Assembly (NCBI GenBank): GCA_036679405.1
Contig: JAVBVZ010000008.1
Span: forward strand, 49,213 to 113,212
Direction: 5' to 3'
DNA length: 64,000 nt
Source: JAEYKI01 sp036679405
GTDB taxonomy: Bacteria; Bacillota; Clostridia; Christensenellales; Christensenellaceae
Shown: piece after piece, positions 42,608-51,805 of the stretch
Layout of the letters: the number at the start of each line of letters is the position of its first letter
Position numbering within the stretch: position 1 is the stretch's first letter
Notes under the pieces: generated by a model
What the model was told of the DNA's origin: nothing
Seen by the model: only the letters and a program-made list of their open reading frames with translations
Databases searched by the model: none
Position numbers and translations under genes: made by a program

Positions 42608-44677
42608 TCAGTCAACGTCCACCACAATGATTCCGTAATCATTGACTTTTGCGACGCATCCGGGCTCTATCAATATGGTTGTATCCATCTGGTTGATCAC
42701 GGCCGGGCCGGCAACCACATTGCCCGCTTTCAGCTTGCTCCTGTCATAAACATTGGAGTCCATCTCTTTGCCCTGTCCTTCCACTTTAAAGACAATTTTT
42801 CTGGAATCGATATGCGCCCCGGACGGATCTTCCGTGCCTTTTTCGATCGTCCTGATTTCCATTTCGGGCATCACGCCGACGCCTTCCACCCGTATGGTGG
42901 CAATTTCCACCGGCGTCTGCTCGTAATGTTTGCCAAAGAAGTCCATATGCACGCTGTGAAAATCACTCATCATTTTGTCAATGCTTTCCTGCGTGATCTC
43001 TCCGTCCGCAACCGGCACCCTGAGCTCATAGCCCTGTCCCTGATAGCGGCATTCCGCGATCCGTTTGATGGAAATATCTTCTTTTGCGACGTGGTCGTTC
43101 ACCAGGCGCTCATAAGCCTCCTGTTCCAGCTTGTCGTAACTTGCATTCAGCTTGTCAAAATCTATATGGGTGGAAAGCTGCATTTCCGTTTTTGAATAGT
43201 CATACAACAGGTTCGTCGTCACTAGGCCGACCGCGCACAGCGCCCCCGGGCTTACCGGGATCACAATTTTTTTCATTCCGAGCAGCCTTGCAACACTGCA
43301 GGCATGCAGCGCGCCCGCGCCTCCGCAGGCAAACAGGGCAAAGTCCCGCGGGTCAAGTCCGCGGCGGACGCTTTCTTTTTCAATGGCCTGGATCATATTA
43401 TTGTTCATGATATCAATGATCCCAAGCGCCGTTTCCTCGGGCGTCTGCCCCAGTGTTTTGGAAAGCTTATCTTCTATCGCCTGTTTTGCAACTTCCGGCT
43501 TGATGGTCATGCGCCCGCCCAGAAGCTCTGTCCCCAGGCGTCCTAAAAGGATGTTTGCGTCGGTCACGGTAGGCACCGTTCCTCCTCGCATATAACACGC
43601 CGGCCCGGGCACCGCCCCCGCGCTTTGCGGGCCGACCCTGAAAAATCCGCCTTCGTCAATATAAGCCATGGAACCGCCGCCCGCGCCGATGGTCGTAATG
43701 TCCACCATGGGCACCATTGCGGAAAAACCGCCTACCTGCGTATCCAGCAAATGTTTCATGCCGGGTTTTAAGTCGCACAGCACCGAAAGGTCTGCGGAAG
43801 TCCCGCCGATATCCAGCGTAATAACATTTTTTACATCGGTCAGCCCGGTCGTCCATATGGCGCCCAGCACGCCGCCTACCGGGCCGGACATCAGCAAATG
43901 CACCGGTTTTTGCGCGGCCGCCTCCCCGGTAGCCACGCCGCCGCCCGACTGCATCAAATGCAGGTTGGCCTGGGTAAACCCGGACTCATTGAGCGTGACC
44001 AGCAGGGAATCTATGTATTTGGCCGTTTTCGGCCCGACATATGAATTCAGGCAAGTGGTCGTAAAACTCTCGTATTCCCTGAACTGCGGCGCGATCTGCG
44101 AACGCAGGGAGATATACGCCTCCGGCATTTCTTCTTTGATCATCTGCGCAACCCGCTCTTCATGCGCGGAATTCAGAAAAGAAAACATAAAGCACACCGC
44201 AACGGCGCTTATCCCGTCTTTTTTCATTTTCCGGATCGCATCGCGAACCTGCTGCTCATCCAGCGTTTTATAAACTTCCCCGTCCGGCGGCACCACCCGT
44301 TCGGTCACGGTGTGGCGGTCCCGCCGCTTCACCACCGGGTCGGCCTGCCAGGGAAGTTCCTGCATCACGCTGAAATTGTACGGGCGCTTATGCCTGGCCG
44401 TATGCAACACGTCCCGAAACCCTTCGGTGGTGATCATGGCCACCCGTGCGCCTTTGCGCTCCAAAACCATATTGGTCGCAATGGTCGTCCCGTGAAAAAT
44501 TTCATTTATTTCTTCCGGGCGGGTCCCCGTTATCTGCAAAAGCGCATCTATCCCGGTCATGATCCCTTCGGAAGGGTCTTCGGGCGTTGTCGAAACCTTG
44601 TATACCTCAACTTGCTTATCATCCACGTAAATAAAATCTGTAAATGTGCCTCCCACATCTACGCCTATTCTTTTCAT
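42608..44677 (-). CDS. hyuA: Hydantoinase/oxoprolinase subunit A
   Basis: 689 residues of the HyuA family, an ASKHA-fold ATPase: N-terminal phosphate loop GVDVGGTFTDFIYVD, FHGTTIATNMVLERKGA, second loop ITLDIGGTSADLSVL, GAGGGSMAYID, CGGAGALHACSVARLLG and the C-terminal AGPAVINQMDTTILIEPG. With HyuB it hydrolyses a cyclic amide using ATP. Start at MKRIGVD with GAGGAGG 9 bases upstream; six further in-frame codons before it lack a site. Follows the ABC permease gene in the operon. Confidence 0.93.
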   Translation of the reverse strand: MKRIGVDVGGTFTDFIYVDDKQVEVYKVSTTPEDPSEGIMTGIDALLQITGTRPEEINEIFHGTTIATNMVLERKGARVAMITTEGFRDVLHTARHKRPYNFSVMQELPWQADPVVKRRDRHTVTERVVPPDGEVYKTLDEQQVRDAIRKMKKDGISAVAVCFMFSFLNSAHEERVAQMIKEEMPEAYISLRSQIAPQFREYESFTTTCLNSYVGPKTAKYIDSLLVTLNESGFTQANLHLMQSGGGVATGEAAAQKPVHLLMSGPVGGVLGAIWTTGLTDVKNVITLDIGGTSADLSVLCDLKPGMKHLLDTQVGGFSAMVPMVDITTIGAGGGSMAYIDEGGFFRVGPQSAGAVPGPACYMRGGTVPTVTDANILLGRLGTELLGGRMTIKPEVAKQAIEDKLSKTLGQTPEETALGIIDIMNNNMIQAIEKESVRRGLDPRDFALFACGGAGALHACSVARLLGMKKIVIPVSPGALCAVGLVTTNLLYDYSKTEMQLSTHIDFDKLNASYDKLEQEAYERLVNDHVAKEDISIKRIAECRYQGQGYELRVPVADGEITQESIDKMMSDFHSVHMDFFGKHYEQTPVEIATIRVEGVGVMPEMEIRTIEKGTEDPSGAHIDSRKIVFKVEGQGKEMDSNVYDRSKLKAGNVVAGPAVINQMDTTILIEPGCVAKVNDYGIIVVDVD

Positions 44678-44711
44678 TTGACCGATCCTCCTCAAAAATA
44701 TTAAAGTAAAA

Positions 44712-45758
44712 CTATTTGCGCGCCTCTCCCGCCTTCATTCTTTCCTGGTTGAGTCTGAGCTTCGCCTGCAGCATCTCCCGTTTTTCCTCCGCGCGTTTCA
44801 CAAGAACGGAGAAGACCACCGCAAGGATCAGCGCAGCTCCATAAAATACGTCCTGAATGCTGGACTGCACGCCCATCAGCGAAAGGCCGGTCGTGCCCGT
44901 AACCAGAAAATAAACGGCAATAAGGCATCCCCACGGATTGAACCGGCCGGGGTAAATGATGGTAGAACCCAAAAACACCGCCGCAAAGGCAGGCATCAGG
45001 TACGCAAACCCCGAACTGGGATCCGCGCCGCCCATCATGCCGGTGTATAAAACACCGGCGATGCCCGCGATCGTTCCCGAAGCCACAAAGCACCAAAAGC
45101 GCACGCTTTTTACTTTGATCCCCGAAAGCTTGGCTACATTTCTGCCTCTGCCCACCACCAGCACTTTTTTGCCTGCGGACGTAAATTCAAAAAAGTAAAA
45201 AAGCGCTACGCAGGCGATCAGCGCGTAAAAGAACACATAAGAAACGCCGCCCAGTTTTCCCAGATACACCGCATCTTTCAGCGCCTGGTCCACGCCGGAT
45301 ATCGTCTGATTGCTGATCTGCAGTATAATGCCCGCCAGCAGCGTCTGCATGCCCATGGTCACAATAAACGGATCGACGCCCAAAATCGAAACGATTGCCC
45401 CGTTTGCCGCCCCGACGCCCGCACCCACCGCAATGCCGATTGCCACGGCCGCGCCGATAGGCACCTGGAACCACACATTCAGCACCGTTACAATCATGCT
45501 GCTGAGCGTAAGCGTGGCCGCAACGGACATATCGTAATCTCCTGCGATCAGCGGTACCATGATGGCCAGCGAAACCAGCACAAGCACGGCTTTTGAACCC
45601 AGCATGCTGGCGATCGTCGTCCATGTAAAAAATTTATCCGGCATCATAACGCTGTACAGCACAAACAATGCCACCCAAGCAATAATGACCACATATTTCT
45701 TTAAAAAAGCGTTTCCAAGGCCTTTTGTCTCTGCCGAAGAAATACTGTTCTTGTTCAT
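44712..45758 (-). CDS. ABC transporter permease (RbsC family) of amide operon
   Basis: 348 residues, about nine to ten helices, BPD_transp_2 family: LVSLAIMVPLIAGDYDMSVAATLTLSSMIV, VVGRGRNVAKLSGIKVKSVRFWCFVASGTIAGIAGVLY. A Lys/Arg-rich tail follows. ATG with AAAGG 10 bases upstream is preferred to an in-frame TTG. Encoded between ATPase and hyuA. The sugar-type importer class here is paired with amide-ring enzymes, so the substrate is probably a sugar-like or nucleobase-like ring compound. Confidence 0.9.
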   Translation of the reverse strand: MNKNSISSAETKGLGNAFLKKYVVIIAWVALFVLYSVMMPDKFFTWTTIASMLGSKAVLVLVSLAIMVPLIAGDYDMSVAATLTLSSMIVTVLNVWFQVPIGAAVAIGIAVGAGVGAANGAIVSILGVDPFIVTMGMQTLLAGIILQISNQTISGVDQALKDAVYLGKLGGVSYVFFYALIACVALFYFFEFTSAGKKVLVVGRGRNVAKLSGIKVKSVRFWCFVASGTIAGIAGVLYTGMMGGADPSSGFAYLMPAFAAVFLGSTIIYPGRFNPWGCLIAVYFLVTGTTGLSLMGVQSSIQDVFYGAALILAVVFSVLVKRAEEKREMLQAKLRLNQERMKAGEARK

Positions 45759-45784
45759 TATCAAAACTACCTTTCTATTCAAAA

Positions 45785-47356
45785 TCAGCCTGCGGCTGCC
45801 GTTTCATAACACAACTTTGTAATCGCTTCTTTGCTGATTTCTTTCCCGACCAGCTCTTTAACGATCCTGCCTTTGACAAAAATCAAAACCCGGTCGCAAA
45901 TCTGCTCAAGCTGCTCGTAGTCCGAACTGGAACAAATAACCGAAGTCCCGAATTCTTTCACCGTTTTCTCGATCAGCCGGTAAACCTGCTGGCGGGCGCC
46001 TACATCCACGCCCTGGGTCGGTTCGTGCAAAATGAGCATTTCAGGATTGGTCTGTATCCATTTTGCAAGCAGAACCTTTTGCTGGTTTCCGCCGGACAAT
46101 TGCCCAAAGCCCAGCGTTTCATCTTTCGGGTGCACCTCGTACTCGTCCACAAGCTGTTTTGCTTTTCCGGACATTTGCTTTTTCTGCAGGCGCGCAGGCC
46201 TGAACAGATGGAGCACCTGCATCAAAAGATTATCCTGCACGCTCAAATCACTTATGCCGCCAAAATCCGCCCGGTCCGCCGGGATCAGAGCCATCTGCGC
46301 CCGGACCGCTTTTGTAGGACTGAATTTCTGAATGTCTATTTCCTTCCGGTTCAAAACCATGCAGCCGGACTTTCTTTCATTCGCGCCAAAAAGCAAATAA
46401 GGTACTTCTTCAAACCCGGAGCCGACCAGCCCCGTTATCCCAAGCACCTCACCCTTGTAGATCTTGAAATCCTGATGCTCTACAATGTCTCCGCTAAGAT
46501 CCCTGATCTCTATGACCTGTCCGCCGTCTTCAAAACAATTCCTGTTTTTCTCCTCCACATGGTATTCGTCCAGTTTCTTTCCTAAAATACACTCAATAAT
46601 ATCCGCTTTTGTCACATTTTCCGTTTTGTCTCCGCCTACGTTCAGCCCGTCCCGGAGCACGGTAAAGGAATCCGTCAGCTCCATCACTTCGTCAATATCA
46701 TGGGAAACGAACAGCACGCTGATCCCTTCTTTTGCAACGGTCCTGACCAGGTTAAACAGAACATCCACTTCCGTTCTGGGCAAGAAAACCGTCGGTTCAT
46801 CCAAAACCAGCAATCCTCTTTTTTTGGAGGACGCAATTTTGTTTCTCCTTATATCTTCCACCGCCCGCAGGATGGCCAGCATGGCTTTTTGGACGGCGCT
46901 CATTTTCTCCACCAGCATATTTGCATCAATATCTATGCCGTATTTTTTAAACGTTTCCTGGGCGGAATGCCGCTCTTTGCTCCAGTTGAAATTGATCTTT
47001 CCACCCAAAGCGATCTCTGCAATATTCCAGTTTTCAAGCACCGTCAGGCTGGGAATGAGCCCCAGGTTCTGATGCACAAAACTCATGCCGTATTCGGCGA
47101 ATTCGCCGGGTGAAAGGGGGAGCCTTACCCGCTCCCCATTCACCCAAAGCTTTCCGCCCTTATCCGGCTCGTGAAAGCCGGCCAGCACTTTGATCAAGGT
47201 AGATTTCCCGCAGCCGTTTTGGCCCAGCAGCCCGTGGATTTCCCCCGGCCGTATCACCAGGTCGACTCCCTTTAAGGCCATTGTCCCGCCAAAAGTTTTT
47301 GAGATATTGCTTAAATACAACGTCGTGTCGTTTTTTGATATTTTTACTTCAGGCAT
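45785..47356 (-). CDS. ABC transporter ATPase (two nucleotide domains) of amide operon
   Basis: 523 residues with two fused ABC domains: GQNGCGKSTLIK (Walker A) and LLVLDEPTVFLP (Walker B) in the first, with MSAVQKAMLAIL as a weak signature; GLVGSGFEEV in place of Walker A, FGQLSGGNQQKVLLAK signature and LILHEPTQGVDVG in the second. Walker B of the second domain has His for Asp (LHEP), so that site is probably poor at ATP hydrolysis. Start at MPEVKISK directly after GGAGG; 4 further codons open at TTG. Powers the importer. Confidence 0.9.
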   Translation of the reverse strand: MPEVKISKNDTTLYLSNISKTFGGTMALKGVDLVIRPGEIHGLLGQNGCGKSTLIKVLAGFHEPDKGGKLWVNGERVRLPLSPGEFAEYGMSFVHQNLGLIPSLTVLENWNIAEIALGGKINFNWSKERHSAQETFKKYGIDIDANMLVEKMSAVQKAMLAILRAVEDIRRNKIASSKKRGLLVLDEPTVFLPRTEVDVLFNLVRTVAKEGISVLFVSHDIDEVMELTDSFTVLRDGLNVGGDKTENVTKADIIECILGKKLDEYHVEEKNRNCFEDGGQVIEIRDLSGDIVEHQDFKIYKGEVLGITGLVGSGFEEVPYLLFGANERKSGCMVLNRKEIDIQKFSPTKAVRAQMALIPADRADFGGISDLSVQDNLLMQVLHLFRPARLQKKQMSGKAKQLVDEYEVHPKDETLGFGQLSGGNQQKVLLAKWIQTNPEMLILHEPTQGVDVGARQQVYRLIEKTVKEFGTSVICSSSDYEQLEQICDRVLIFVKGRIVKELVGKEISKEAITKLCYETAAAG

Positions 47357-47412
47357 ATTAACCTCCAAACCAACTACAGGTCCGTTTTACGCACGGGGTA
47401 TAAAGCGCCCTC

Positions 47413-48630
47413 TTATGAAAGCCCCCAAAGGCTCTGATAAGCGCCCGTGCAGATATCGTCCAGGAACCCGCCGTATGTCGTGTCTCCGTTTTCGTCCAGG
47501 TTCCGCTCAATATTGTCCGCATTCCAGATATACAGCGGAATGCCGGAATCATCAGGAATATCAAGGCCCGCCGCGTCTCTCATCATGCCGTCCATATTGG
47601 CGTAACCGATCCACATAAGGCTTTCGCCCAGATCCATGTCCACGCTTCCGTTTTTCACCATGGTCAGTATGCCGGGCGATCCGTTGAAGCTTGCACATTT
47701 CACGGTGTCCTGCACGCCCACCATTTCAATGGCCGGGACCACATAGGTAAGCATGTTGTCATAATCCGCAATAATATAATTGATGGTCGGGTCGGACTGC
47801 AGTGCGGACTGCACTTCTGTCTGCAGTTTGGTCGCCCAGTCCGTAACCGGGATCTCTATGATTGTGTACTGGCCCGGGGCGTAATCTGCAAATGCGCTTT
47901 CAACGCCGTCTTTCATGGGCTGCTGGGCTTCCAGGCCGGTGCAGTTGATGACCAGGCAGTTGATGTCTTCCGCGCCGACTTCATTGATGGCATACAGGCC
48001 CATCGCCCGCGCCGCTTCCTGCATGGGCGCTTTAATATTGAAATCACAGCTGTTGGTGCCGTAAGAACTTCCGACAGATTCATAATGCGTTGTGTACACC
48101 TTGATGCCCGCTTCCTGCGCCAGCGTGATCTGCGACTCAAGCGTCCGCGGGTCTACGCCGCCTTCCAGCTCAATGTAATCGTACCCCTGGGAAATGGCCA
48201 ATTCCATGCCCTGGATCCATTCGTCCACGGTGCCGCCGTTTTCATAAACAAACAGTTCAAATCCAACTTCTTCGGCAACCAGCTGCTCCGCTTCGTAAAT
48301 ACCTACGCTGAACGGATTGGAAGACGACTGCGGCAATACAAAAACCTTTTTTCCTTCCATTGTTGCCTTTGCGTCAAAGGCTTCCCCTTCAAAAGTAAAG
48401 GTGGGATCCTCATAATACTGCGCAAGTTCCTCGGCCAATCCGGCCGGTGCTGCGGCTTCCTCCGCCGCCTCCGTTGTTTCTTCCGCCGCTTCCGTGGCCT
48501 CTGCCGACTCGGAAACGCTCGCCTGCTCCGTTGCAGTCTGTTCGCTTTCTCCCGCAGACGAGCATGCCGTGAATACAACCAGGGCAGCCGCCAGCATCAT
48601 ACATAAAGCAATCATCCAGAACCTTTTCAT
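47413..48630 (-). CDS. ABC transporter substrate-binding lipoprotein of amide operon
   Basis: 405 residues. Signal peptide with lipobox VVFTAC, Glu/Ala/Thr linker (about 25-60) and a type 1 periplasmic-binding fold: KVFVLPQSSSNPFSVGIYEAEQLVAEEVGFEL, IELEGGVDPRTLESQITLAQEAGIKVYTTHYE, INYIIADYDNMLTYVVPAIEMVG. It captures the imported compound outside the cell. AAGGAGG precedes the ATG. First gene of the 11-kb operon; the AT-rich 430 bp upstream should hold its promoter. Confidence 0.92.
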   Translation of the reverse strand: MKRFWMIALCMMLAAALVVFTACSSAGESEQTATEQASVSESAEATEAAEETTEAAEEAAAPAGLAEELAQYYEDPTFTFEGEAFDAKATMEGKKVFVLPQSSSNPFSVGIYEAEQLVAEEVGFELFVYENGGTVDEWIQGMELAISQGYDYIELEGGVDPRTLESQITLAQEAGIKVYTTHYESVGSSYGTNSCDFNIKAPMQEAARAMGLYAINEVGAEDINCLVINCTGLEAQQPMKDGVESAFADYAPGQYTIIEIPVTDWATKLQTEVQSALQSDPTINYIIADYDNMLTYVVPAIEMVGVQDTVKCASFNGSPGILTMVKNGSVDMDLGESLMWIGYANMDGMMRDAAGLDIPDDSGIPLYIWNADNIERNLDENGDTTYGGFLDDICTGAYQSLWGLS

Positions 48631-48929
48631 TTTTTTCCTCCTTAAAATAATAATTCTTAATATATTCATTCAATGTACGGTAGCGGAGTCAGGCATCTTT
48701 GATCAACTCGTTGCATATTTACACTGAACCCATTAGATGTAATTGATTTATATTATATATGCGTTTTCCTGTTTGTCAATGTTTTTTCGAAATTTATTTT
48801 TGTTAATATTTCATTTTATAATTTATTTATCGGAATATTCCTAAATTTACCTATATTAATTGCAATTTAACATTTATATAAATTCATTTATTTCCATCCT
48901 TCTAAATTTTAAAATATTGATTTCATCTA

Positions 48930-48958
48930 TTGACATACAATGAAAATTTATTTAATAT
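48930..48958 (+). promoter_or_regulatory. Promoter upstream of EamA transporter
   Basis: TTGACA, 17-bp spacer, TAATAT, 103 bp before the ATG. The surrounding 48631-49060 stretch is very AT-rich and otherwise has no gene; it also carries a GGAATATTCC palindrome (48832-48841) and must hold the divergent promoter of the amide operon, which was not located with confidence. Confidence 0.65.
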
Positions 48959-49060
48959 ATAGTTAGTTCATCTATTACGTTTGGTGAAATTGAAAAATTG
49001 CGGCAAAGGAAGCCTCCGGGCGCCAAAAAAACGCCGCAACATGAGGAAAGGCTCAGAAAA

Positions 49061-50014
49061 ATGACAAAAGCAAAACATAAAATATATATTTTTTATTTGA
49101 TGATCGCCATTTTGGCTTTCAGTTCATTTGAAGTGTCCAGTAAACTGATCGGTTCCCAGATCAATCCCACCCAGCTCACCTTTTTCCGTTTTTTGATCGG
49201 CGGCCTGATCCTTCTGCCTTTTACAATAAGAAATATACGCAAAAACAAAATAGCTTTTACAAAGAAAGATTTTTTTATTTTACTTCTTTTGGGCTTTATG
49301 CTGGTATTCGTAAGCATGAATATGGCCCAATACGGAATTGTTTATACCGCCGCCAGCGTTTCCGCCGTTATATTCAGCAGCAACGCCATATTCGTTTCGC
49401 TTTTTTCCGCCATCCTGCTCAAAGAGGCGCTTACCTGGAAAAAAGTTCTGGGTCTGCTGATCGGCGCTGCCGGACTGGTCATCACTTTCGGAAATATTTT
49501 TTCCGGCCAGGAGATCAGCCCAACGTACATTTTGGGCATCGTGCTGGTGGTAACTTCCATGCTGGTATTCAGCCTTTATACCGTTCTCAGCAAAAAAACG
49601 GCAAAAAAAATAGGAAGCCTTACCGTAACTTCCCTGTCTTCCATTTTGGGTTCTTTGACCCTTCTCCCGCTCATGGCGGCCACCGGAGTCAACCCGTTTG
49701 ACTTTGACCTCTTAAGCATTCTTCCGCAATTCCTTTATATTTGTATTTTTGTCACCGGGATCGCGTATTATTGTTATTTTGAGGCCATCGCCCATCTTGA
49801 TACCAGCCTTGGTTCCATGACCTTTTTCATAAAGCCTCCCCTGGCGAGCATCCTTGCCGCCGCTTTTTTAGGGGAAGTGATCACGTCAAACATCATTATC
49901 GGCATTGTTTTGATCCTGATAGGAATGTTTATTGTTATGAAGTCCCTGGGCAGGTCCGCCGCTCCGGGGCTGGAAAAAGGGGCTGCGATGCGCATCCCCG
50001 ATAAAGACGTTTAA
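49061..50014 (+). CDS. EamA-family (DMT) transporter
   Basis: 317 residues with ten membrane helices in two EamA repeats: first AFSSFEVSSKLIGSQINPTQLTFFRFLIGGLILLPF...ASVSAVIFSSNAIFVSLFSAILLKEALTWKKVLGLLIGAAGLVIT; second LYTVLSKKTAKKIGSLTVTSLSSILGSLTLLP...LDTSLGSMTFFIKPPLASILAAAFLGEVITSNIIIGIVLILIGMFIV. Members export small metabolites or amino acids. Start at MTKAKHKI with GAGGAAAGG upstream. Convergent with the TetR-fusion gene, 51 bp apart. Substrate unknown. Confidence 0.9.
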   Translation: MTKAKHKIYIFYLMIAILAFSSFEVSSKLIGSQINPTQLTFFRFLIGGLILLPFTIRNIRKNKIAFTKKDFFILLLLGFMLVFVSMNMAQYGIVYTAASVSAVIFSSNAIFVSLFSAILLKEALTWKKVLGLLIGAAGLVITFGNIFSGQEISPTYILGIVLVVTSMLVFSLYTVLSKKTAKKIGSLTVTSLSSILGSLTLLPLMAATGVNPFDFDLLSILPQFLYICIFVTGIAYYCYFEAIAHLDTSLGSMTFFIKPPLASILAAAFLGEVITSNIIIGIVLILIGMFIVMKSLGRSAAPGLEKGAAMRIPDKDV

Positions 50015-50065
50015 AAATTCTTTTTTGCTCCAATCCGGCCAAAGGCCTGTATCTTCACGTTATTT

Positions 50066-51112
50066 TTAGCCGCTTATATCTGAAAATTTAACAAGAATGG
50101 AATCCTGCCCTCTCACGCTTTTGGAGGCGCTTTCTTTGCCCTTCCCCGTCAGAAACGTAAACGCAAGGCGCGAAACCGTCTGGTAGGCCACATCCGGGTA
50201 ATCGTAATCTTCCGCATGATAGATGAAATGCCCAAACACGCCCCGGTTTGCATAAAAAAGCATTTGGGCAATCTGGGCGGCGTCAACATCCGTTTCAAAT
50301 TCTCCGTCTTCCTGTCCTTCCCGTATAATTTCCCGTATGGCGGGAAGCCTGTCGCTGTCAATAAAATCGGTCGCGCTCTGCGAAGCTAAAATATGCTTCA
50401 TCACGTCCCTGTATTTCAAAAAAGGATAATTGATCAAATAGGCAAAATAGTTCATAAGGCGCGCGTATCCGCCTTCTTTTTTCATTTGCTGCGCTTCATC
50501 GCTTTTAAAGTAATCGGACATCTTTGGGAGCATTTCATAAAGCAATTCGTCTTTGGAATTAAAATAATAATAAAACGTTCCTACCGTGATGCCCGCGTTT
50601 TTTGATATTTCGTGAACGGAAACATTTTCAAACCCTTCAGACTGGATCAGCTTTTTTCCGCAGCTTATGATGCGTTTTTTGGTTTCAATTGCCTGCAATG
50701 CGCGCGATGATAACTTTTTCTTCGCCATTACAGCCTCCTTCAACATTGTATATTCCCGTGTTTTTTCTTTTTTCCCCAAATACTCTATTTCGTCTTCCAG
50801 GTCCGCCAGGCGTACTTTTGTGGCCGTCTCGTTTTTCAGGACCCTGGCGTCCCAGTCTTCATGCGATTCTTCCGGCCGTTTTTGAAGACAGTCCAGCGCC
50901 AGGATCACATCCTCCCCAAACCCTTCTTTACGCAGGGCGTCCAGGGAAAATCCCGGCATTCCGGCAACATCATGCAATACGCCGCAGATCCGCTCCCGGC
51001 TTTCCTTTTGGGACATCATCAGCCGAAAAGAATGGAAGATTTCAGGTTCTGCAGATCTATTCACTTTTTGCGCATGCGCCTTAACGGCGATCTGAATGGC
51101 ACGATCAAGCAT
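50066..51112 (-). CDS. HD-domain/TetR fusion regulator
   Basis: 348 residues. Residues 1-120 look like the small RelA/SpoT-type HD phosphohydrolase (AIQIAVKAHAQKVNRSAEPEIFHSFRLMM, CGVLHDVAG, EGFGEDVILALDCL, KVRLADLEDEIEYL), but the usual second acidic pair after HD is replaced (HDVAGMPG), so hydrolysis is doubtful. Residues 129-348 are a full TetR regulator (ALQAIETKKRIISCGKKLIQSEGFENVSVHEISKNAGITVGTFYYYFNSKDELLYEML). An ATG at 50728 opens the TetR part in frame with AAGGAGG 6 bases upstream, so a stand-alone 220-residue TetR may also be made. Nearest likely targets are the met-type importer and methyltransferase genes. Confidence 0.82.
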   Translation of the reverse strand: MLDRAIQIAVKAHAQKVNRSAEPEIFHSFRLMMSQKESRERICGVLHDVAGMPGFSLDALRKEGFGEDVILALDCLQKRPEESHEDWDARVLKNETATKVRLADLEDEIEYLGKKEKTREYTMLKEAVMAKKKLSSRALQAIETKKRIISCGKKLIQSEGFENVSVHEISKNAGITVGTFYYYFNSKDELLYEMLPKMSDYFKSDEAQQMKKEGGYARLMNYFAYLINYPFLKYRDVMKHILASQSATDFIDSDRLPAIREIIREGQEDGEFETDVDAAQIAQMLFYANRGVFGHFIYHAEDYDYPDVAYQTVSRLAFTFLTGKGKESASKSVRGQDSILVKFSDISG

Positions 51113-51276
51113 GATTTTATAAAGCCGTTTTCAAATTTTTGGGCAGATCCCTTAAATTTTTTCCCGCGTGAAAACAGCGCAAACCTTTCCTTTTAATAAT
51201 ATGGTCCGGCACATTTTATGTCAAGCTTTGGATGCACGCCAAAAAGCTTTGCGCTTTTTTTGAAAAACCCGAAAAT

Positions 51277-51307
51277 AAAAAAAGCCCCGAAAAAACTTTT
51301 CGAGGCG
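51277..51307 (-). terminator. Terminator after metI relic
   Basis: On the minus strand GCC.CGAAAA, short loop, TTTTCG.GGC and a T-run. It sits just past the stop of the metI fragment, as expected for the end of a once-working transcript. Confidence 0.65.
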
Positions 51308-51309
51308 TC

Positions 51310-51447
51310 TTATTGTCTGGCCGTAAATGCTACCGGGGCAATCGCCAAAAGGCCTATTGCCGCGGAGGCCTCCGCCGGGGCATCCGCTGCGGCAGCATTT
51401 TTGAAGGGAAGTAATACGACCATTTTTATGATAAACGGCAACAGGCG
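51310..51447 (-). pseudogene. Fragment of a second metI permease gene
   Basis: 45 codons and a stop on the minus strand read RLLPFIIKMVVLLPF...ASAAIGLLAIAPVAFTARQ, aligning along its length with RSFPFIILMVVLLPF...VSAAIVPLTIAATAFTAR of the intact MetI 1 kb away. The DNA also matches (GAAGGGAAGTAATACGACC against GTAAAGGGAAGCAATACGACC). The middle of the match is worn, and the flanks beyond it show no further permease sequence. It is the remnant of a duplicated importer gene, not an expressed protein. Confidence 0.8.
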
Positions 51448-51639
51448 GTCTTAAACCAGTTCAAAAACGAAACACAATTTAAATGGTTTTTTAAAATCCC
51501 GCCCGCATCGGCCAAGGCCGAACGGATTGCCGGCAAACCCTTAATCAGGCGGTCCGGGCAGGCATACGGGCCCGCCGGGGCCGTTTTGATTGCGCCCGCC
51601 GCGCAGCACAGACAGGCTCTTGGGCTTTGTTGTATTATT

Positions 51640-51712
51640 GATAGTATATACTATCTTTTATATTATTCTATCACAGGCAATATTTTAAAGTCAATGTATT
51701 ATATATGATACA
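51640..51712 (-). promoter_or_regulatory. Duplicated promoter with two palindromes, ahead of the relic
   Basis: Minus-strand promoter TTGACT (51689-51694), 18-bp spacer, TAGAAT (51665-51670). It is flanked by the perfect palindrome GATAGTATATACTATC (51640-51655) and the near-perfect TGTATTATATATGATACA (51695-51712). The same arrangement, same 18-bp spacer and same TAGAAT box recur upstream of metQ. The rest of 51448-51837 shows no gene. Confidence 0.7.
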
Positions 51713-51782
51713 TTTATTGTTTTATGGTGCGTACCGGCCAATCTATCAATTATTTAAATAAACAGCCGCGCAGGCAGCCACT

Positions 51783-51805
51783 AAAAAAAGCCCGCTGGGG
51801 CTTTT
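51783..51805 (-). terminator. Terminator of the metQNI operon
   Basis: On the minus strand AAAAGCCC, loop CAGC, GGGCTTTTTTT, 33 bp past the metI stop. Confidence 0.8.

Noticed and set aside
51218..51454. 78-codon plus-strand frame
   Set aside because: It is antisense to the metI relic; the similar plus-strand frame opposite intact metI (FLKGSNTTIFMING against FVKGSNTTINIING) shows it merely mirrors the duplicated gene.
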